A DNA stretch of 64,000 nt. Source: Marivita cryptomonadis. GTDB lineage: Bacteria; Pseudomonadota; Alphaproteobacteria; Rhodobacterales; Rhodobacteraceae. Shown piece by piece: positions 1-8,919 of the stretch. The position numbers and the translations under genes were made by a program. The stretch is taken from assembly GCF_002115725.1 (NCBI RefSeq), contig NZ_JFKD01000011.1, positions 62,001-126,000 on the forward strand, written 5' to 3'. Below the pieces are notes generated by a model. It did no database searches and had not been told where the DNA came from. It saw only the letters and a program-made list of their open reading frames with translations. The first letter of the stretch is position 1, and each line of letters begins with the position of its first letter.

Positions 1-74
1 AGCATGAATGCAGGTCAAAACGCTTTGTCCAAGCGTAAAAAGCCCGCAGCTCCCCAAGACCAAAGCCCGCGCGA

Positions 75-1154
75 TTAACCTACTGCGAAATGTTTGGACA
101 GTTTCAAACCCTGTCCCTGATAGTTCGACGCAATCCCCGCGCCATACAGCTGGCTCGGGGATTGGTCCATTTGTTCATAGACCAAACGACCAACGATCTG
201 CCCATGCTCAAGCACAAAGGGCGCCTCATGGCAGCGCACCTCTAGAACGCCGCGTGACCCAGTGCCGCCGGCTGCATCATGGCCGAACCCCGGATCAAAG
301 AACCCGGCATAGTGCACCCGGAATTCCCCGACCATTGCCAAAAATGGCGCCATTTCAGCAGCATAATCGGGCGGGATATGCACAGCTTCGCGGCTGACAA
401 GAATATAGAACGCATCCGGGTCAAGGATGATCTGACCATTGCTGGTGCGCAGTTCTTCCCAGAACTCAGACGGTGCATAATGTCCCAGCTTGTCGAGGTC
501 GATTACACCCGTATGCGGCTTGGCCCGATAGCCCACCAGATCGCCGCTTTCAGGCTTGAGATCGACCGAAAACCCGAGCCCGTCACTGATCACCGCCGGC
601 CCGCCTGACACCAGTTTTTGTTCTTCATGCAGCGCGCGCAGAGTGTCGTCTGACAAAACCGATTGTCCATGCCGGAACCGGATCTGATTGAGCCGCATAC
701 CCGGACGGACGAGAACCGAAAACGAGCGCGGACAAATCTCGGCATAAAGCGGGCCTTGGTATCCAGCGGCGATCCGGTCGAATTCGCTGCCTTCATCCGT
801 AATTGTGCGCGTCAGCAGATCCAGCCGCCCGGTCGAGCTTTTGGCATTGGCGACAGCGCTGATATCCGAGGGCAGGGCAAGGCGCTCCATCAAGGGAACA
901 AGGTACACACAGCCCTTTTCCAGCACCGCACCGCCCTCAAGCGAAATGCGGTGCATTTCGAAATCCGCCAGACGGTCTTCAACGCGCCGCCCCTTACCAG
1001 CTAAAAACGACGCGCGCACCCGGTAGGCCACATTACCCAAGCGAAGATCGAGGCTGGCCGGTTGCACCTGACCATCGACAAAGGGTGTGTCCGCCGCGAT
1101 GATACCGCGATCCATCAGATCCGTGATCTGCTGATTGGCCAATACACCTGTCAT
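75..1154 (-). CDS. dcd: 2'-deoxycytidine 5'-triphosphate deaminase, long alphaproteobacterial form
   Basis: Deaminates dCTP to dUTP, supplying the dUMP used for thymidylate synthesis in the cytosol. The 359-residue protein is about twice the length of the E. coli enzyme. The first half carries the trimeric dUTPase-fold signature NAKSSTGRLDLLTRTI; the second half carries a similar terminal strand pattern (VLEVRCHEAPFVLEHGQIVG), so it looks like two fused domains. I chose the ATG at 1154 because an AAGGGGG ribosome site lies just upstream; an in-frame extension of 14 residues lacks one. It stands alone, with tRNA-Pro upstream on the same strand. The family call is firm; whether it also hydrolyses dUTP is unknown. 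Confidence 0.9.
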   Translation of the reverse strand: MTGVLANQQITDLMDRGIIAADTPFVDGQVQPASLDLRLGNVAYRVRASFLAGKGRRVEDRLADFEMHRISLEGGAVLEKGCVYLVPLMERLALPSDISAVANAKSSTGRLDLLTRTITDEGSEFDRIAAGYQGPLYAEICPRSFSVLVRPGMRLNQIRFRHGQSVLSDDTLRALHEEQKLVSGGPAVISDGLGFSVDLKPESGDLVGYRAKPHTGVIDLDKLGHYAPSEFWEELRTSNGQIILDPDAFYILVSREAVHIPPDYAAEMAPFLAMVGEFRVHYAGFFDPGFGHDAAGGTGSRGVLEVRCHEAPFVLEHGQIVGRLVYEQMDQSPSQLYGAGIASNYQGQGLKLSKHFAVG

Positions 1155-1254
1155 CGGAACCCCCTTGGTCGCAGTTTGTCTTGCATAGCAAGCCACTGCG
1201 CCCCATGCGAGGGCGTTTTTCCCTGCAAAGCGGTATTGATAGCTGTGTGATGAT

Positions 1255-1331
1255 TGGTCGGGCTAGCAGGACTCGAACCTGCGACCTTCCGTCCCCCAGA
1301 CGGACGCGCTACCAGGCTGCGCTATAGCCCG
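1255..1331 (-). tRNA. tRNA-Pro (anticodon GGG)
   Basis: On the minus strand a 77-nt cloverleaf can be folded. The acceptor stem CGGGCTA pairs with TAGCCCG. The anticodon stem TCCGT/ACGGA encloses the loop CTGGGGG with anticodon GGG. The T arm contains GGTTCGAGTCC, and the CCA end is encoded at 1255-1257. It sits between merR and dcd, all on the same strand. Confidence 0.97.
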
Positions 1332-1402
1332 ACTGCGGCCTGTCATAACGGTTTTGGGTCGGGCCGCAAGTGCGAATTTCGGCAGTTTCGACAAAGCCGC
1401 TC

Positions 1403-2242
1403 TTACCGGGCAACCGCTTTCAACTGATCCAGAATCGGTGCGATCTGCTGCGCTTGTTCGGGCGACAGGTGCCGTATGCGTGCAAGATAGGTCAGGGCAC
1501 TTGGCTCTGGTTCCGCCGGTGTGGCCACAACAGGCACGACGGGTTCTTGGACGGTGTCGGCCTTTTCCCTAAGGGCGTCTTCCGTGGCCACGCGATCCGC
1601 CATTGAACGTTGGAGAAATCCGGGCAGGGCGGTTTCGGGCTCCGGCTCAACTGCAAGAACCACCTCCGGTTCAGGTTCGGTGGCCTGTGGTTTCTCCTCG
1701 AGGATCGTGTCTACAACAGCAGACTCCGGCTCGGTCTCTGCGATGTCTGCAGACGACGTCTGGGGCTCCGATGTGACCGCTTGATCAGGTATGTCATCAC
1801 TTGCGTCCACCTGCTCTGGTTCAGCCTCGACAGCGTCAGCAGGCAGAGCTTCCGCAATCGGCGTTTCCTCGACGGTCTCAGGCTTGGCGAAGGGCACAAC
1901 GGTGTCCAGCGGCTCGGATGCGGGCACGTCCTCGAGAAGTGCCAGATCGGCCTCTTCTTCGTCGCTCAGACTTAATTCACAAAGCGAGGATACATGCTTA
2001 ATACCTTGTTCTCGAAGTATTTTTTGCACGCCTTTGATGGTCATTCCATCATCGTGCAGGAGCTTTTTGATCCCACCCAGAAGGCGCATATCAGCGGGGC
2101 GGTAATACCGCCGACCTCCTGCACGTTTGACAGGTTTGACTTGGGTGAATTTGCTTTCCCAGAACCGCAGAACATGGGCCGGTGTGTCCAGCCATTCGGC
2201 GACTTCGCTGATCGTGCGAAAGGCGTCTGCGGATTTGCTCAT
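1403..2242 (-). CDS. MerR-family transcriptional regulator with a long acidic tail
   Basis: DNA-binding protein of 279 residues. Residues 10-80 form a MerR-type winged helix ([20 protein letters not shown], then the wing [11 protein letters not shown]). From about residue 95 to 250 the protein is low-complexity, rich in Glu, Pro, Val and Ala and strongly acidic, probably disordered. A short conserved-looking tail follows ([20 protein letters not shown]). It starts 4 bp after the ihfA stop and so is probably cotranscribed with it, an arrangement common in Rhodobacterales. No metal-binding cysteines are seen, so it is not a classical mercury or redox sensor. Its target genes are unknown. Confidence 0.85.
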   Translation of the reverse strand: MSKSADAFRTISEVAEWLDTPAHVLRFWESKFTQVKPVKRAGGRRYYRPADMRLLGGIKKLLHDDGMTIKGVQKILREQGIKHVSSLCELSLSDEEEADLALLEDVPASEPLDTVVPFAKPETVEETPIAEALPADAVEAEPEQVDASDDIPDQAVTSEPQTSSADIAETEPESAVVDTILEEKPQATEPEPEVVLAVEPEPETALPGFLQRSMADRVATEDALREKADTVQEPVVPVVATPAEPEPSALTYLARIRHLSPEQAQQIAPILDQLKAVAR

Positions 2243-2246
2243 GCGC

Positions 2247-2549
2247 TCAGCCCTTGTTGCCTGCGGCCACGCGGTCTTTCATGAGGTGGGAGGGGCGGAA
2301 GGTCAGAACCCGGCGCGGGTTGATCGGAACTTCCTCGCCGGTTTTGGGATTGCGGCCGACACGCGCAGCCTTGTCCCGGATCGAAAACGTACCAAAAGAC
2401 GAAATCTTTACCTGTTCACCTTCGACCAAAGCGTCGGACATATGATTGAGGACTGTTTCCACAAGGTCCGCGCTTTCATTCCGCGACAACCCCACTTCGC
2501 GAAACACAGCTTCGCTCAGGTCCATACGTGTCAGTGTCTTTTGTCCCAT
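2247..2549 (-). CDS. ihfA: integration host factor subunit alpha
   Basis: A 100-residue nucleoid protein that pairs with IhfB to bend DNA in recombination and transcription complexes. The HU/IHF fold is recognisable from [19 protein letters not shown], then [20 protein letters not shown] and the DNA-intercalating arm [12 protein letters not shown], with the IhfA-type ending [14 protein letters not shown]. The start at 2549 is supported by a GGGGAGG ribosome site; the open frame extends 46 residues further without family similarity. It follows fabH after 94 bp and is tightly followed by the merR-like gene. Confidence 0.96.
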   Translation of the reverse strand: MGQKTLTRMDLSEAVFREVGLSRNESADLVETVLNHMSDALVEGEQVKISSFGTFSIRDKAARVGRNPKTGEEVPINPRRVLTFRPSHLMKDRVAAGNKG

Positions 2550-2643
2550 ACACAAACCTCCCCGGTTTGAGGCAGCATGCGCCTTGCGATTTTCCGAGTC
2601 AATATCAACGGGTTGCAGGTGGGTATTTAGAAAAGGTTTTTGC

Positions 2644-3615
2644 CTACCAGCGTAGAACGACAGCACCCCAGGCCAGACCGCCGCCAATCGCTTCGGTCAC
2701 AATCACGTCGCCACGCTTGATCTGGCCACGTTCCACACCGACGGACAAGGCAAGAGGAATGGATGCGGCCGAGGTGTTGCCGTGGTTCTGAACCGTCACC
2801 ACCACGTTATCCATCGACAGGCCCAGCTTTTTGGCGGTGCCCTGAATGATGCGGATATTCGCCTGATGCGGGACAATCCAATCCACCTCTTCATTGGCGA
2901 TTCCCGCTTTTTCCATCGCAATGCTTGCGGTCTTGGCCAACTTTTCCACCGCGTGGCGGAACACTTCTTTACCCTGCATCCGCAGAAACCCGGTCGTTTG
3001 CGTGCTGACGCCGCCATCGACATACAGGATATCGCGGTGTTGGCCGTCGGAATTCAAATCAACCGACAGGATGCCCCGGTCCGTCTTGTCACCAACACCG
3101 TCCTGCGCTTCGAGGATCACGGCACCGGCGCCATCACCGAACAGCACACAGGTGGATCTGTCTGACCAATCCATGATGCGGCTAAAGGTTTCTGCACCAA
3201 TCACCATGATCCGCTTGGCCTGACCGGAAATGATCAGCGCATTTGCATTGGCCATCGCATAGATAAACCCGGCGCAGACGGCTTGCACGTCAAAGGCAAA
3301 CCCGCGGTTCATGCCAAGCGCGGCTTGCACCATGGTTGCAGCAGACGGAAAGGTAAGATCGGCAGTCGACGTGGCCAGCACGATCGCGTCCAGATCGTTG
3401 GCCGTCAGACCTGCATTGGCCAAAGCGTTCCGCGCGGCCTTGGTCGCGATATCCGACGTGGTTTCACCGTCCGCTGCGAAATGCCTGCTCTCGATGCCGG
3501 AGCGGGACTTGATCCATTCATCGGATGTGTCCAGCGTTGCTTCGAATTCAGAATTGGGCACAACCCGCTCTGGCAGGTAATGGCCCAGCCCTACGACAAC
3601 CGAACGTGTGGTCAT
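2644..3615 (-). CDS. fabH: beta-ketoacyl-ACP synthase III
   Basis: Condenses acetyl-CoA with malonyl-ACP to start type II fatty-acid synthesis in the cytosol. The 323-residue length is normal for FabH. The catalytic triad is visible: Cys114 in [12 protein letters not shown], His250 in [12 protein letters not shown] and Asn280 in [10 protein letters not shown]. The glycine-rich C-terminal [13 protein letters not shown] is also typical. Its ATG overlaps the plsX stop by 4 bp (ATGA), so the two are translationally coupled. The block yceD-rpmF-plsX-fabH links ribosome and lipid synthesis and is widely conserved. Confidence 0.97.
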   Translation of the reverse strand: MTTRSVVVGLGHYLPERVVPNSEFEATLDTSDEWIKSRSGIESRHFAADGETTSDIATKAARNALANAGLTANDLDAIVLATSTADLTFPSAATMVQAALGMNRGFAFDVQAVCAGFIYAMANANALIISGQAKRIMVIGAETFSRIMDWSDRSTCVLFGDGAGAVILEAQDGVGDKTDRGILSVDLNSDGQHRDILYVDGGVSTQTTGFLRMQGKEVFRHAVEKLAKTASIAMEKAGIANEEVDWIVPHQANIRIIQGTAKKLGLSMDNVVVTVQNHGNTSAASIPLALSVGVERGQIKRGDVIVTEAIGGGLAWGAVVLRW

Positions 3616-4721
3616 TTCGGGCTCTCCTCGTCTGTATTGGTCTCTTGGTCCGATTTGGACGCATTTTCTGTGATCGACGCCAGCCGGGCAGCCAGCCGTT
3701 CGGAAAAGCCCGATTGCGCCAGTTGCACCGCAAGCTGAATCGCGGCGGCAACGCCGGTTGCGTCGGCAGAGCCATGCGATTTCACGACGGTGCCGTTCAA
3801 CCCAAGGAACACACCGCCATTCACCCGGCGCGGGTCGATCTTTTGTTTGAGGCGTCGCAGGGATGTCAGCGCCAAAAGTGACGCGAGCCGCGACAAGGGC
3901 GAATAGGCAAATGCCTCTTTCAGACGATCCCCGATCAGTGAAGCCGTACCCTCACCGGTTTTCAGCGCGACATTGCCGGTAAAGCCATCGGTGACGATCA
4001 CGTCACAGGCCTCACCGGGAATGTCGCCGCCTTCGACAAATCCGACGAATTCGAATTGCGCCTTGTCAGCCATCCTGCCGATCAGCTCATGTGCTTCTTT
4101 GAGTTCGGCCTTGCCCTTGTGTTCCTCGGTGCCCACGTTAAGCAATCCGACACGTGGCCGGTCCAGATCAAGTCCGTTGCGGGCGTAGGACACACCCATA
4201 AGCGCGTATTGCAGCAGGTCTTGTGCGTCGGCGCGCACATCCGCACCCACGTCCAACATCACGTTGAAGCCCTGCGGATTGCGCGAGGGCCACAGAATCG
4301 CGATGGCCGGGCGGTTCACCCCCGGCAATTTGCGCAAGCGGATCATCGACAACGCCATCAGCGCGCCTGTGTTGCCACAGGACACCGCAACGGTCGCTTC
4401 CTTGTCACGCACGGCTTCGATGGCGGCCCACATGGATGTGTCCTGCCCGTGCCGCATGATGTGGCTTGGCTTGTCTTCCATCGACACAATGCCCGACGCA
4501 TCCCTGATTTCGCAGCGTCCGGCCAAAGCCTTTTTCCGCTCGATCAGTTTGGTCAGCTTGCCTTTGGGCCCATGGACGAGGAAATGGATATCCGGATTCG
4601 CCTTCGCAGAACGAGACATGCCGGAGACAACTGCCTCCGGCCCCAGATCGCCGCCCATAGCGTCGATAGATAGCACAATCGGCGCGACACCCACCTTTTT
4701 ATGATCCTGCGAAGAGGTCAT
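3612..4721 (-). CDS. plsX: phosphate acyltransferase PlsX
   Basis: Converts acyl-ACP to acyl-phosphate, the acyl donor for PlsY in the first step of glycerophospholipid synthesis; a peripheral membrane enzyme. The family N-terminus VLSIDAMGGDLGPEAVVSGM is clear, as are SCGNTGALMA, MLDVGADVRAD and VTDGFTGNVALKTGEG. I chose the ATG at 4721 (369 residues); a TTG 18 bp upstream is in frame but neither start has a strong ribosome site. It lies 25 bp after rpmF and overlaps fabH by 4 bp, consistent with one operon. Confidence 0.95.
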   Translation of the reverse strand: MTSSQDHKKVGVAPIVLSIDAMGGDLGPEAVVSGMSRSAKANPDIHFLVHGPKGKLTKLIERKKALAGRCEIRDASGIVSMEDKPSHIMRHGQDTSMWAAIEAVRDKEATVAVSCGNTGALMALSMIRLRKLPGVNRPAIAILWPSRNPQGFNVMLDVGADVRADAQDLLQYALMGVSYARNGLDLDRPRVGLLNVGTEEHKGKAELKEAHELIGRMADKAQFEFVGFVEGGDIPGEACDVIVTDGFTGNVALKTGEGTASLIGDRLKEAFAYSPLSRLASLLALTSLRRLKQKIDPRRVNGGVFLGLNGTVVKSHGSADATGVAAAIQLAVQLAQSGFSERLAARLASITENASKSDQETNTDEESPK

Positions 4722-4746
4722 GCGGAGGGTTTCGCCCAATCGTTGC

Positions 4747-4953
4747 TTATGCCGCGTCTTCGTCCAGGTCGATTTCGTCGGCCTGTGCGATCACTTCGCG
4801 ATCCGCGTAGTGGCCGCAGGACGGGCACACGTGGTGCGGCCGCTTGAGTTCGCCGCAGTTGGAACATTCGTTCGGATTTGCAGCAACCAGAGCGTCATGT
4901 GCGCGACGGTTGTTGCGGCGCGACTTGGATACTTTGTTCTGTTGGACAGCCAT
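4747..4953 (-). CDS. rpmF: 50S ribosomal protein L32
   Basis: A 68-residue large-subunit protein. It begins [20 protein letters not shown] and carries the zinc-ribbon cysteines of L32 (CSNCGELK and CPSCGHY). The C-terminus is acidic ([10 protein letters not shown]). All four cysteines are kept, so this is the zinc-binding form. It sits between yceD and plsX as in most proteobacteria, where rpmF is commonly cotranscribed with plsX. Confidence 0.98.
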   Translation of the reverse strand: MAVQQNKVSKSRRNNRRAHDALVAANPNECSNCGELKRPHHVCPSCGHYADREVIAQADEIDLDEDAA

Positions 4954-5118
4954 GTCTCAACCTCAATTTTCTATAATCTGTAGCATGCTCGCCATGCCGC
5001 GTTTTGGGTGTGTCCGGCCTCTTAAGGGAAAACCGGGCCGGGTGACAACCCCACCTCAGATGAAGGCGCGAACATAGGGGCAATCGTGAAATCCGCAAGC
5101 GTTTTCTGGCGGGTTTCT

Positions 5119-5676
5119 TTACGACTTTTCATCGAATTGACCCCGCAGGGCGGCCAGACCGGCAAACGGCTTGGTGTCCTCATCTTTCAAGGGGGCCACA
5201 CCGTCCTCGGCGAACACCGCTTCGCCCAGTTCGGCGTTTTCGGTCCGAGGATAAAGCGGCAAAGCCAGCAAGAGCGATTCGACCATCGCATCATAGGCAG
5301 AGATGATCGCACCCAGCGGCTCTGTGCTGGTGTCTTCTGGCATCTCCATTTCAGCCCCGGCTTCCACGTCATCGAAATATTCTTCCGGGACATACCGCCG
5401 CTCGACGGCTTCATCGATACGTGTGGTCACCGGATCAAGAGTGACGACGCAGGGCTGCACCACTGTGGCCCCAAGCTTGGCCGTCAACGTCCAGCCACGC
5501 GCCCCCGATGGCGAAATCTCGCCGGTAAAGCGCAATTTCTTAACGCCCGGCAGGTCGAGCTGTCTCGCAATCGCCGCCCGCATGTCCGCATCAGGCTGCA
5601 AGTCGAACGCGGTTTCACGTCGGCTCGACAGGTCGCTGACGCGATATTCTCCGGGTTTCAGAACCTCTTGTGGCAT
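5119..5676 (-). CDS. yceD: YceD family (DUF177) protein
   Basis: A 185-residue member of the YceD/DUF177 family found next to rpmF in most bacteria; in plants and E. coli it is linked to 23S rRNA accumulation. The conserved core is QPCVVTLDPVTTRIDEAV followed by the RRYVPEE segment, and the end has the family-type DEDTKPFAGLAALR. Its gene is separated from rpmF by 165 bp in which I see no other gene. It diverges from bamE with only 87 bp between starts, so the two promoters must be close. The family call is strong; the molecular role here is inferred. Confidence 0.9.
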   Translation of the reverse strand: MPQEVLKPGEYRVSDLSSRRETAFDLQPDADMRAAIARQLDLPGVKKLRFTGEISPSGARGWTLTAKLGATVVQPCVVTLDPVTTRIDEAVERRYVPEEYFDDVEAGAEMEMPEDTSTEPLGAIISAYDAMVESLLLALPLYPRTENAELGEAVFAEDGVAPLKDEDTKPFAGLAALRGQFDEKS

Positions 5677-5763
5677 ATCTTGTGTTCACCCTTTGCTTGA
5701 ACGCAGGCCCAAGGCCGTGTAATCGGGATAAAAGGCAGCGAACGCCAACGCAAGAGAGGCGCC

Positions 5764-6219
5764 ATGCAGGGCATCAGATCGACAGTCAGGATCGGGCTTG
5801 TGACGCTTCTGTGCATTGCGCTTGCAGGATGCACCGCGCGTTACCGCACGCATGGCTATGTTCCATCCGAAGACGAATTGCAGCAGATCGTACCGGGGGT
5901 CGACACGCGCGCCACGGTCGAAGACCTTGTCGGCGTGCCGTCCACGTCGGGCACACTGAACGAATCCGGGTTCTATTACATTGAAAGCGATGTCCGCCAT
6001 TTCGCATGGAAACAACCCGAAGTGGTCGACCGCGAAGTTCTGGCCATCACGTTCGATTCCACAGGTGTCGTCGAAAACATCGAACGCTTTGGTCTCGAAG
6101 ACGGACAGGTCGTGCCGATCGCCCGCCGCATCACCGGCTCCGGGGATGGCGACATCAGCTTTATCCGCAAGCTCTTCGGCAATATCGGCGGGATCAACGC
6201 AGCCGACTTCTTCAACTGA
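5764..6219 (+). CDS. bamE: outer membrane protein assembly factor BamE
   Basis: A 151-residue lipoprotein of the BAM complex that folds beta-barrels into the outer membrane. Residues 1-22 are a lipoprotein signal ending in the lipobox ALAGC with Cys23. The SmpA/BamE domain follows (GYVPSEDELQQIVPGVDTRA ... VGVPSTSGT ... FYYIESDVRHFAW), with a helical tail. An AGAGAGG ribosome site precedes the start. Its stop overlaps the ATG of the next gene by one base, so the downstream acyltransferase is probably translated from the same message. Confidence 0.93.
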   Translation: MQGIRSTVRIGLVTLLCIALAGCTARYRTHGYVPSEDELQQIVPGVDTRATVEDLVGVPSTSGTLNESGFYYIESDVRHFAWKQPEVVDREVLAITFDSTGVVENIERFGLEDGQVVPIARRITGSGDGDISFIRKLFGNIGGINAADFFN

Positions 6220-7007
6220 TGACGACGGAGGCAGCGGCGCAGATCGCTGCTGTTCCGGATCATGTGTCGTTGCGCTTTGGCCCATATCGAGCGGTGATCG
6301 GCACCTCATGTGCAAGCCGCGAGTCCGCACTGTCCCTACGCGCCGCCGCCTTCCGAAACGGTGACGCCGATACAGACCGGTTCGATGCGCTATGTCTTCA
6401 CGGCTGCGTCACCAAGCGCACAGATACAGCGCTGGTGGCCTTTCGGGCCCGACTGATCGAAGACCCCGACGCGCTGGCCGACAGCTATACCGGCCAGAAT
6501 TACGACCTGTCACCGCTACACCGGATGCCGGGGCCGTATCTTGAGCTGGGTCGGTTCTGTCAGTCCAGTGGCCCACCCGACGTGACAGCGCTTCGGCTGG
6601 CATGGGCAGCTCTTGGCGTTCTGGTAGACCGGCACGACATCCGCATGATGATTGGGTGCAGTTCGTTTTCCGGAGCCGATCCCGAAACACACCGCGCAGA
6701 GCTTGCATTTCTGCACGCCCATCACCTTGGTCCCAAGGCACTGCGCCCAAACCGAGCGTCAGCCGATGCCATTGATCTGCCCGATGGTCCCGCATCACCG
6801 ACCGGCTTGCCGCAGCTTTTGCGCAGCTATTTGGCGATGGGTGGATGGGTCAGCGACCATGCGGTGCTCGACCGGGAACTTGACCGGCTGCACGTGTTTA
6901 CAGGGCTGCCTGTCGATGCCATTCCAGCGCCCCGAAAGGCCCGGCTGCGCGCCTTGGCGCAGGCTGCACAAACCAGCCCCCTTGACCTTGCGCCCGCCGC
7001 GCCGTAG
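6219..7007 (+). CDS. OlsB-like GNAT N-acyltransferase
   Basis: A 262-residue protein of the acyl-ACP-dependent N-acyltransferase (OlsB/hemolysin-like) family. The core RFGPYRAVIGTSCASRESAL leads to LSPLHRMPGPYLELGRFCQS, the pattern seen in the OlsB protein at 10977-11738 (LLELGRSCLHPDHRGG). Both share a downstream FSGAD/FHGTD loop and a YL-x-MGGW / YL-x-LGG ending. It starts inside the bamE stop codon (TGATG), and ends 9 bp before the ABC-F gene. It could be a second ornithine-lipid or other lipo-amino-acid enzyme; substrate unknown. A longer upstream in-frame reading would run inside bamE and is rejected. Confidence 0.8.
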   Translation: MTTEAAAQIAAVPDHVSLRFGPYRAVIGTSCASRESALSLRAAAFRNGDADTDRFDALCLHGCVTKRTDTALVAFRARLIEDPDALADSYTGQNYDLSPLHRMPGPYLELGRFCQSSGPPDVTALRLAWAALGVLVDRHDIRMMIGCSSFSGADPETHRAELAFLHAHHLGPKALRPNRASADAIDLPDGPASPTGLPQLLRSYLAMGGWVSDHAVLDRELDRLHVFTGLPVDAIPAPRKARLRALAQAAQTSPLDLAPAAP

Positions 7008-7016
7008 CGCGACGGC

Positions 7017-8831
7017 ATGGCCATTATTCCGCTTCTGCAACTCAATGACATCTCGCTTACCTTTGGTGGTGAGCCGGTGTTCCATGACCTCAGCCTTGTG
7101 GTGCAACCGGGCGACCGTGTGGCACTTGTAGGCCGCAATGGTTCGGGCAAATCCACCCTCATGAAGGTGATGTCCGGGCTTGTCGAACCCGATCGTGGCG
7201 ACCGCGTTGTGCCGCCGGGCATCAGCACCGGATATATGGAGCAGGACCCCGACCTCAGCGGGTTTGCCACGCTGGGCGATTACGCCATGCACGGGCTTGA
7301 TTCGTCCGAATTGTATAAGGTGGAACGCGCGGGCGAAGGGCTTAAATTCGACCCAGACCGCGTGACGGAAACCGCATCCGGCGGCGAACGCCGCCGCGCA
7401 GCTTTGGCACGATTGATGGCGCAGGATCCGGATCTGATGCTGCTGGACGAGCCGACCAACCACCTTGATATCGAAGCGATTGGCTGGCTTGAAGACGAAT
7501 TGAAACGCACCCGCAAGGGCTTTGTCCTGATCAGCCACGACCGGCGCTTTCTCTCTGAACTCACCCGCGCGACGCTCTGGATCGACCGCGGACAAGTGCG
7601 GCGTCAGGAAAAAGGGTTCGACGCGTTCGAGGCGTGGCGCGACAAGACGTGGGACGACGAAGACCTCCAGCGTCATAAAATGGACCGCAAGATCAAATCT
7701 GAAGCGCGATGGGCCGTCGAAGGCATCAGCGCCCGTCGCAAACGCAACATGGGACGGGTTCGCGCGCTGCAAGATTTGCGCGGCGAGCGTGCCGCAATGA
7801 TCAAACGGCAGGACACCGCCGCGATGGAACTGGCCTCGGGGCCAAAGTCCGGCCGCAAGGTGATCGAGGCTGTGGGTCTGACCAAAGTCTTTGATGACAC
7901 AACCATCGTGGGCAACTTTTCCCTGACCATACAGCGTGGCGACCGGGTGGCCTTTGTCGGCCCCAATGGCGTGGGCAAGACCACACTGATCCGCATGCTG
8001 ATGGGCGAAATCGACCCTGACGAGGGCACGGTCAAGCTGGGCACGAACCTTGTCCCGGCGGTGTTCGACCAGACCCGCGCGCAGTTGAACGAAGACCTCA
8101 GCCTGTGGGAAAACCTGACGGGCGACCCTGAAATGCGGGTCTCGGGCAAAGCCGATCAGATCATGGTGCGCGGTGCGCCGAAACATGTGGTGGGCTATCT
8201 CAAGGAATTCCTGTTCGACGAACGACAGGCCCGCGCGCCTGTGCGTTCATTGTCGGGTGGCGAAAAGGCACGACTTCTGCTGGCGCGGATCATGGCACGT
8301 GAATCGAATTTGCTGGTGTTGGACGAACCAACCAACGATCTAGACGTCGAAACGCTTGACCTGCTGCAGGATCTGCTGAGCGAATATGACGGAACGGTTC
8401 TGCTGATCAGCCACGACCGCGACTTCCTTGACCGCGTGGCCTCCACCACCGTGGCAATGGAAGGGCGCGGGCGCGCCACCGTCTATGCAGGCGGGTGGAG
8501 CGATTATCGCGCCCAGCGGGGCGAAGATGCCTCCGAGGCCACAGCGTCGAAATCCGCACCCAAACAAGCGGCCAAAGCTACAGCCGCACCCAAATCAAAA
8601 ACTGGTCTGAGCTTTACCGAAAAGCACCGGCTTGAAGAATTGCCCGCCGAGATCGACCGCCTGACCGCCGAGATCGCCAAGCTGGAACAGCTGATGGCCG
8701 ATCCGGAACTTTTCACGCGCGAACCCGTGAAGTTCAAGAAAGCCTCTGAAGCGTTGGTCACCCGACAGACCGCGTTGGCCGAAGCCGAAGACCTTTGGCT
8801 GGAATTGTCGGAAAAGGCCGAGGCCGGGTGA
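7017..8831 (+). CDS. uup: ABC-F family ATPase, Uup-like
   Basis: A 604-residue soluble protein with two ABC ATPase domains and no membrane segments, as in ABC-F translation factors. Walker A motifs are VGRNGSGKST and VGPNGVGKTT; signatures are ASGGERRRAALARL and LSGGEKARLLLARIM; Walker B segments are LMLLDEPTNHLD and LLVLDEPTNDLD. The linker is rich in Arg and Lys. The C-terminus (from about residue 515) is an Ala/Lys stretch and a coiled coil (EELPAEIDRLTAEIAKLEQL), typical of Uup. Uup acts on ribosomes and influences DNA repair and transposon excision. It follows the OlsB-like gene closely. Confidence 0.88.
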   Translation: MAIIPLLQLNDISLTFGGEPVFHDLSLVVQPGDRVALVGRNGSGKSTLMKVMSGLVEPDRGDRVVPPGISTGYMEQDPDLSGFATLGDYAMHGLDSSELYKVERAGEGLKFDPDRVTETASGGERRRAALARLMAQDPDLMLLDEPTNHLDIEAIGWLEDELKRTRKGFVLISHDRRFLSELTRATLWIDRGQVRRQEKGFDAFEAWRDKTWDDEDLQRHKMDRKIKSEARWAVEGISARRKRNMGRVRALQDLRGERAAMIKRQDTAAMELASGPKSGRKVIEAVGLTKVFDDTTIVGNFSLTIQRGDRVAFVGPNGVGKTTLIRMLMGEIDPDEGTVKLGTNLVPAVFDQTRAQLNEDLSLWENLTGDPEMRVSGKADQIMVRGAPKHVVGYLKEFLFDERQARAPVRSLSGGEKARLLLARIMARESNLLVLDEPTNDLDVETLDLLQDLLSEYDGTVLLISHDRDFLDRVASTTVAMEGRGRATVYAGGWSDYRAQRGEDASEATASKSAPKQAAKATAAPKSKTGLSFTEKHRLEELPAEIDRLTAEIAKLEQLMADPELFTREPVKFKKASEALVTRQTALAEAEDLWLELSEKAEAG

Positions 8832-8919
8832 CGCTTCGGTCAACGGAAACGCCAAAACGCGGTGCCGCATCTTCGCGCTCTGTCTGGCGGGCCGCGCGCG
8901 GTGACCTAACTTCGGCACT

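Noticed and set aside
4722-4739. TTG start extending plsX by six codons
   Set aside because: No ribosome site in front of it; the ATG at 4721 gives the usual N-terminal length, although it is not certain.
6795-8186. A 463-codon minus-strand frame opposite the ABC-F gene
   Set aside because: Antisense shadow without family motifs; the plus-strand protein is unmistakable.
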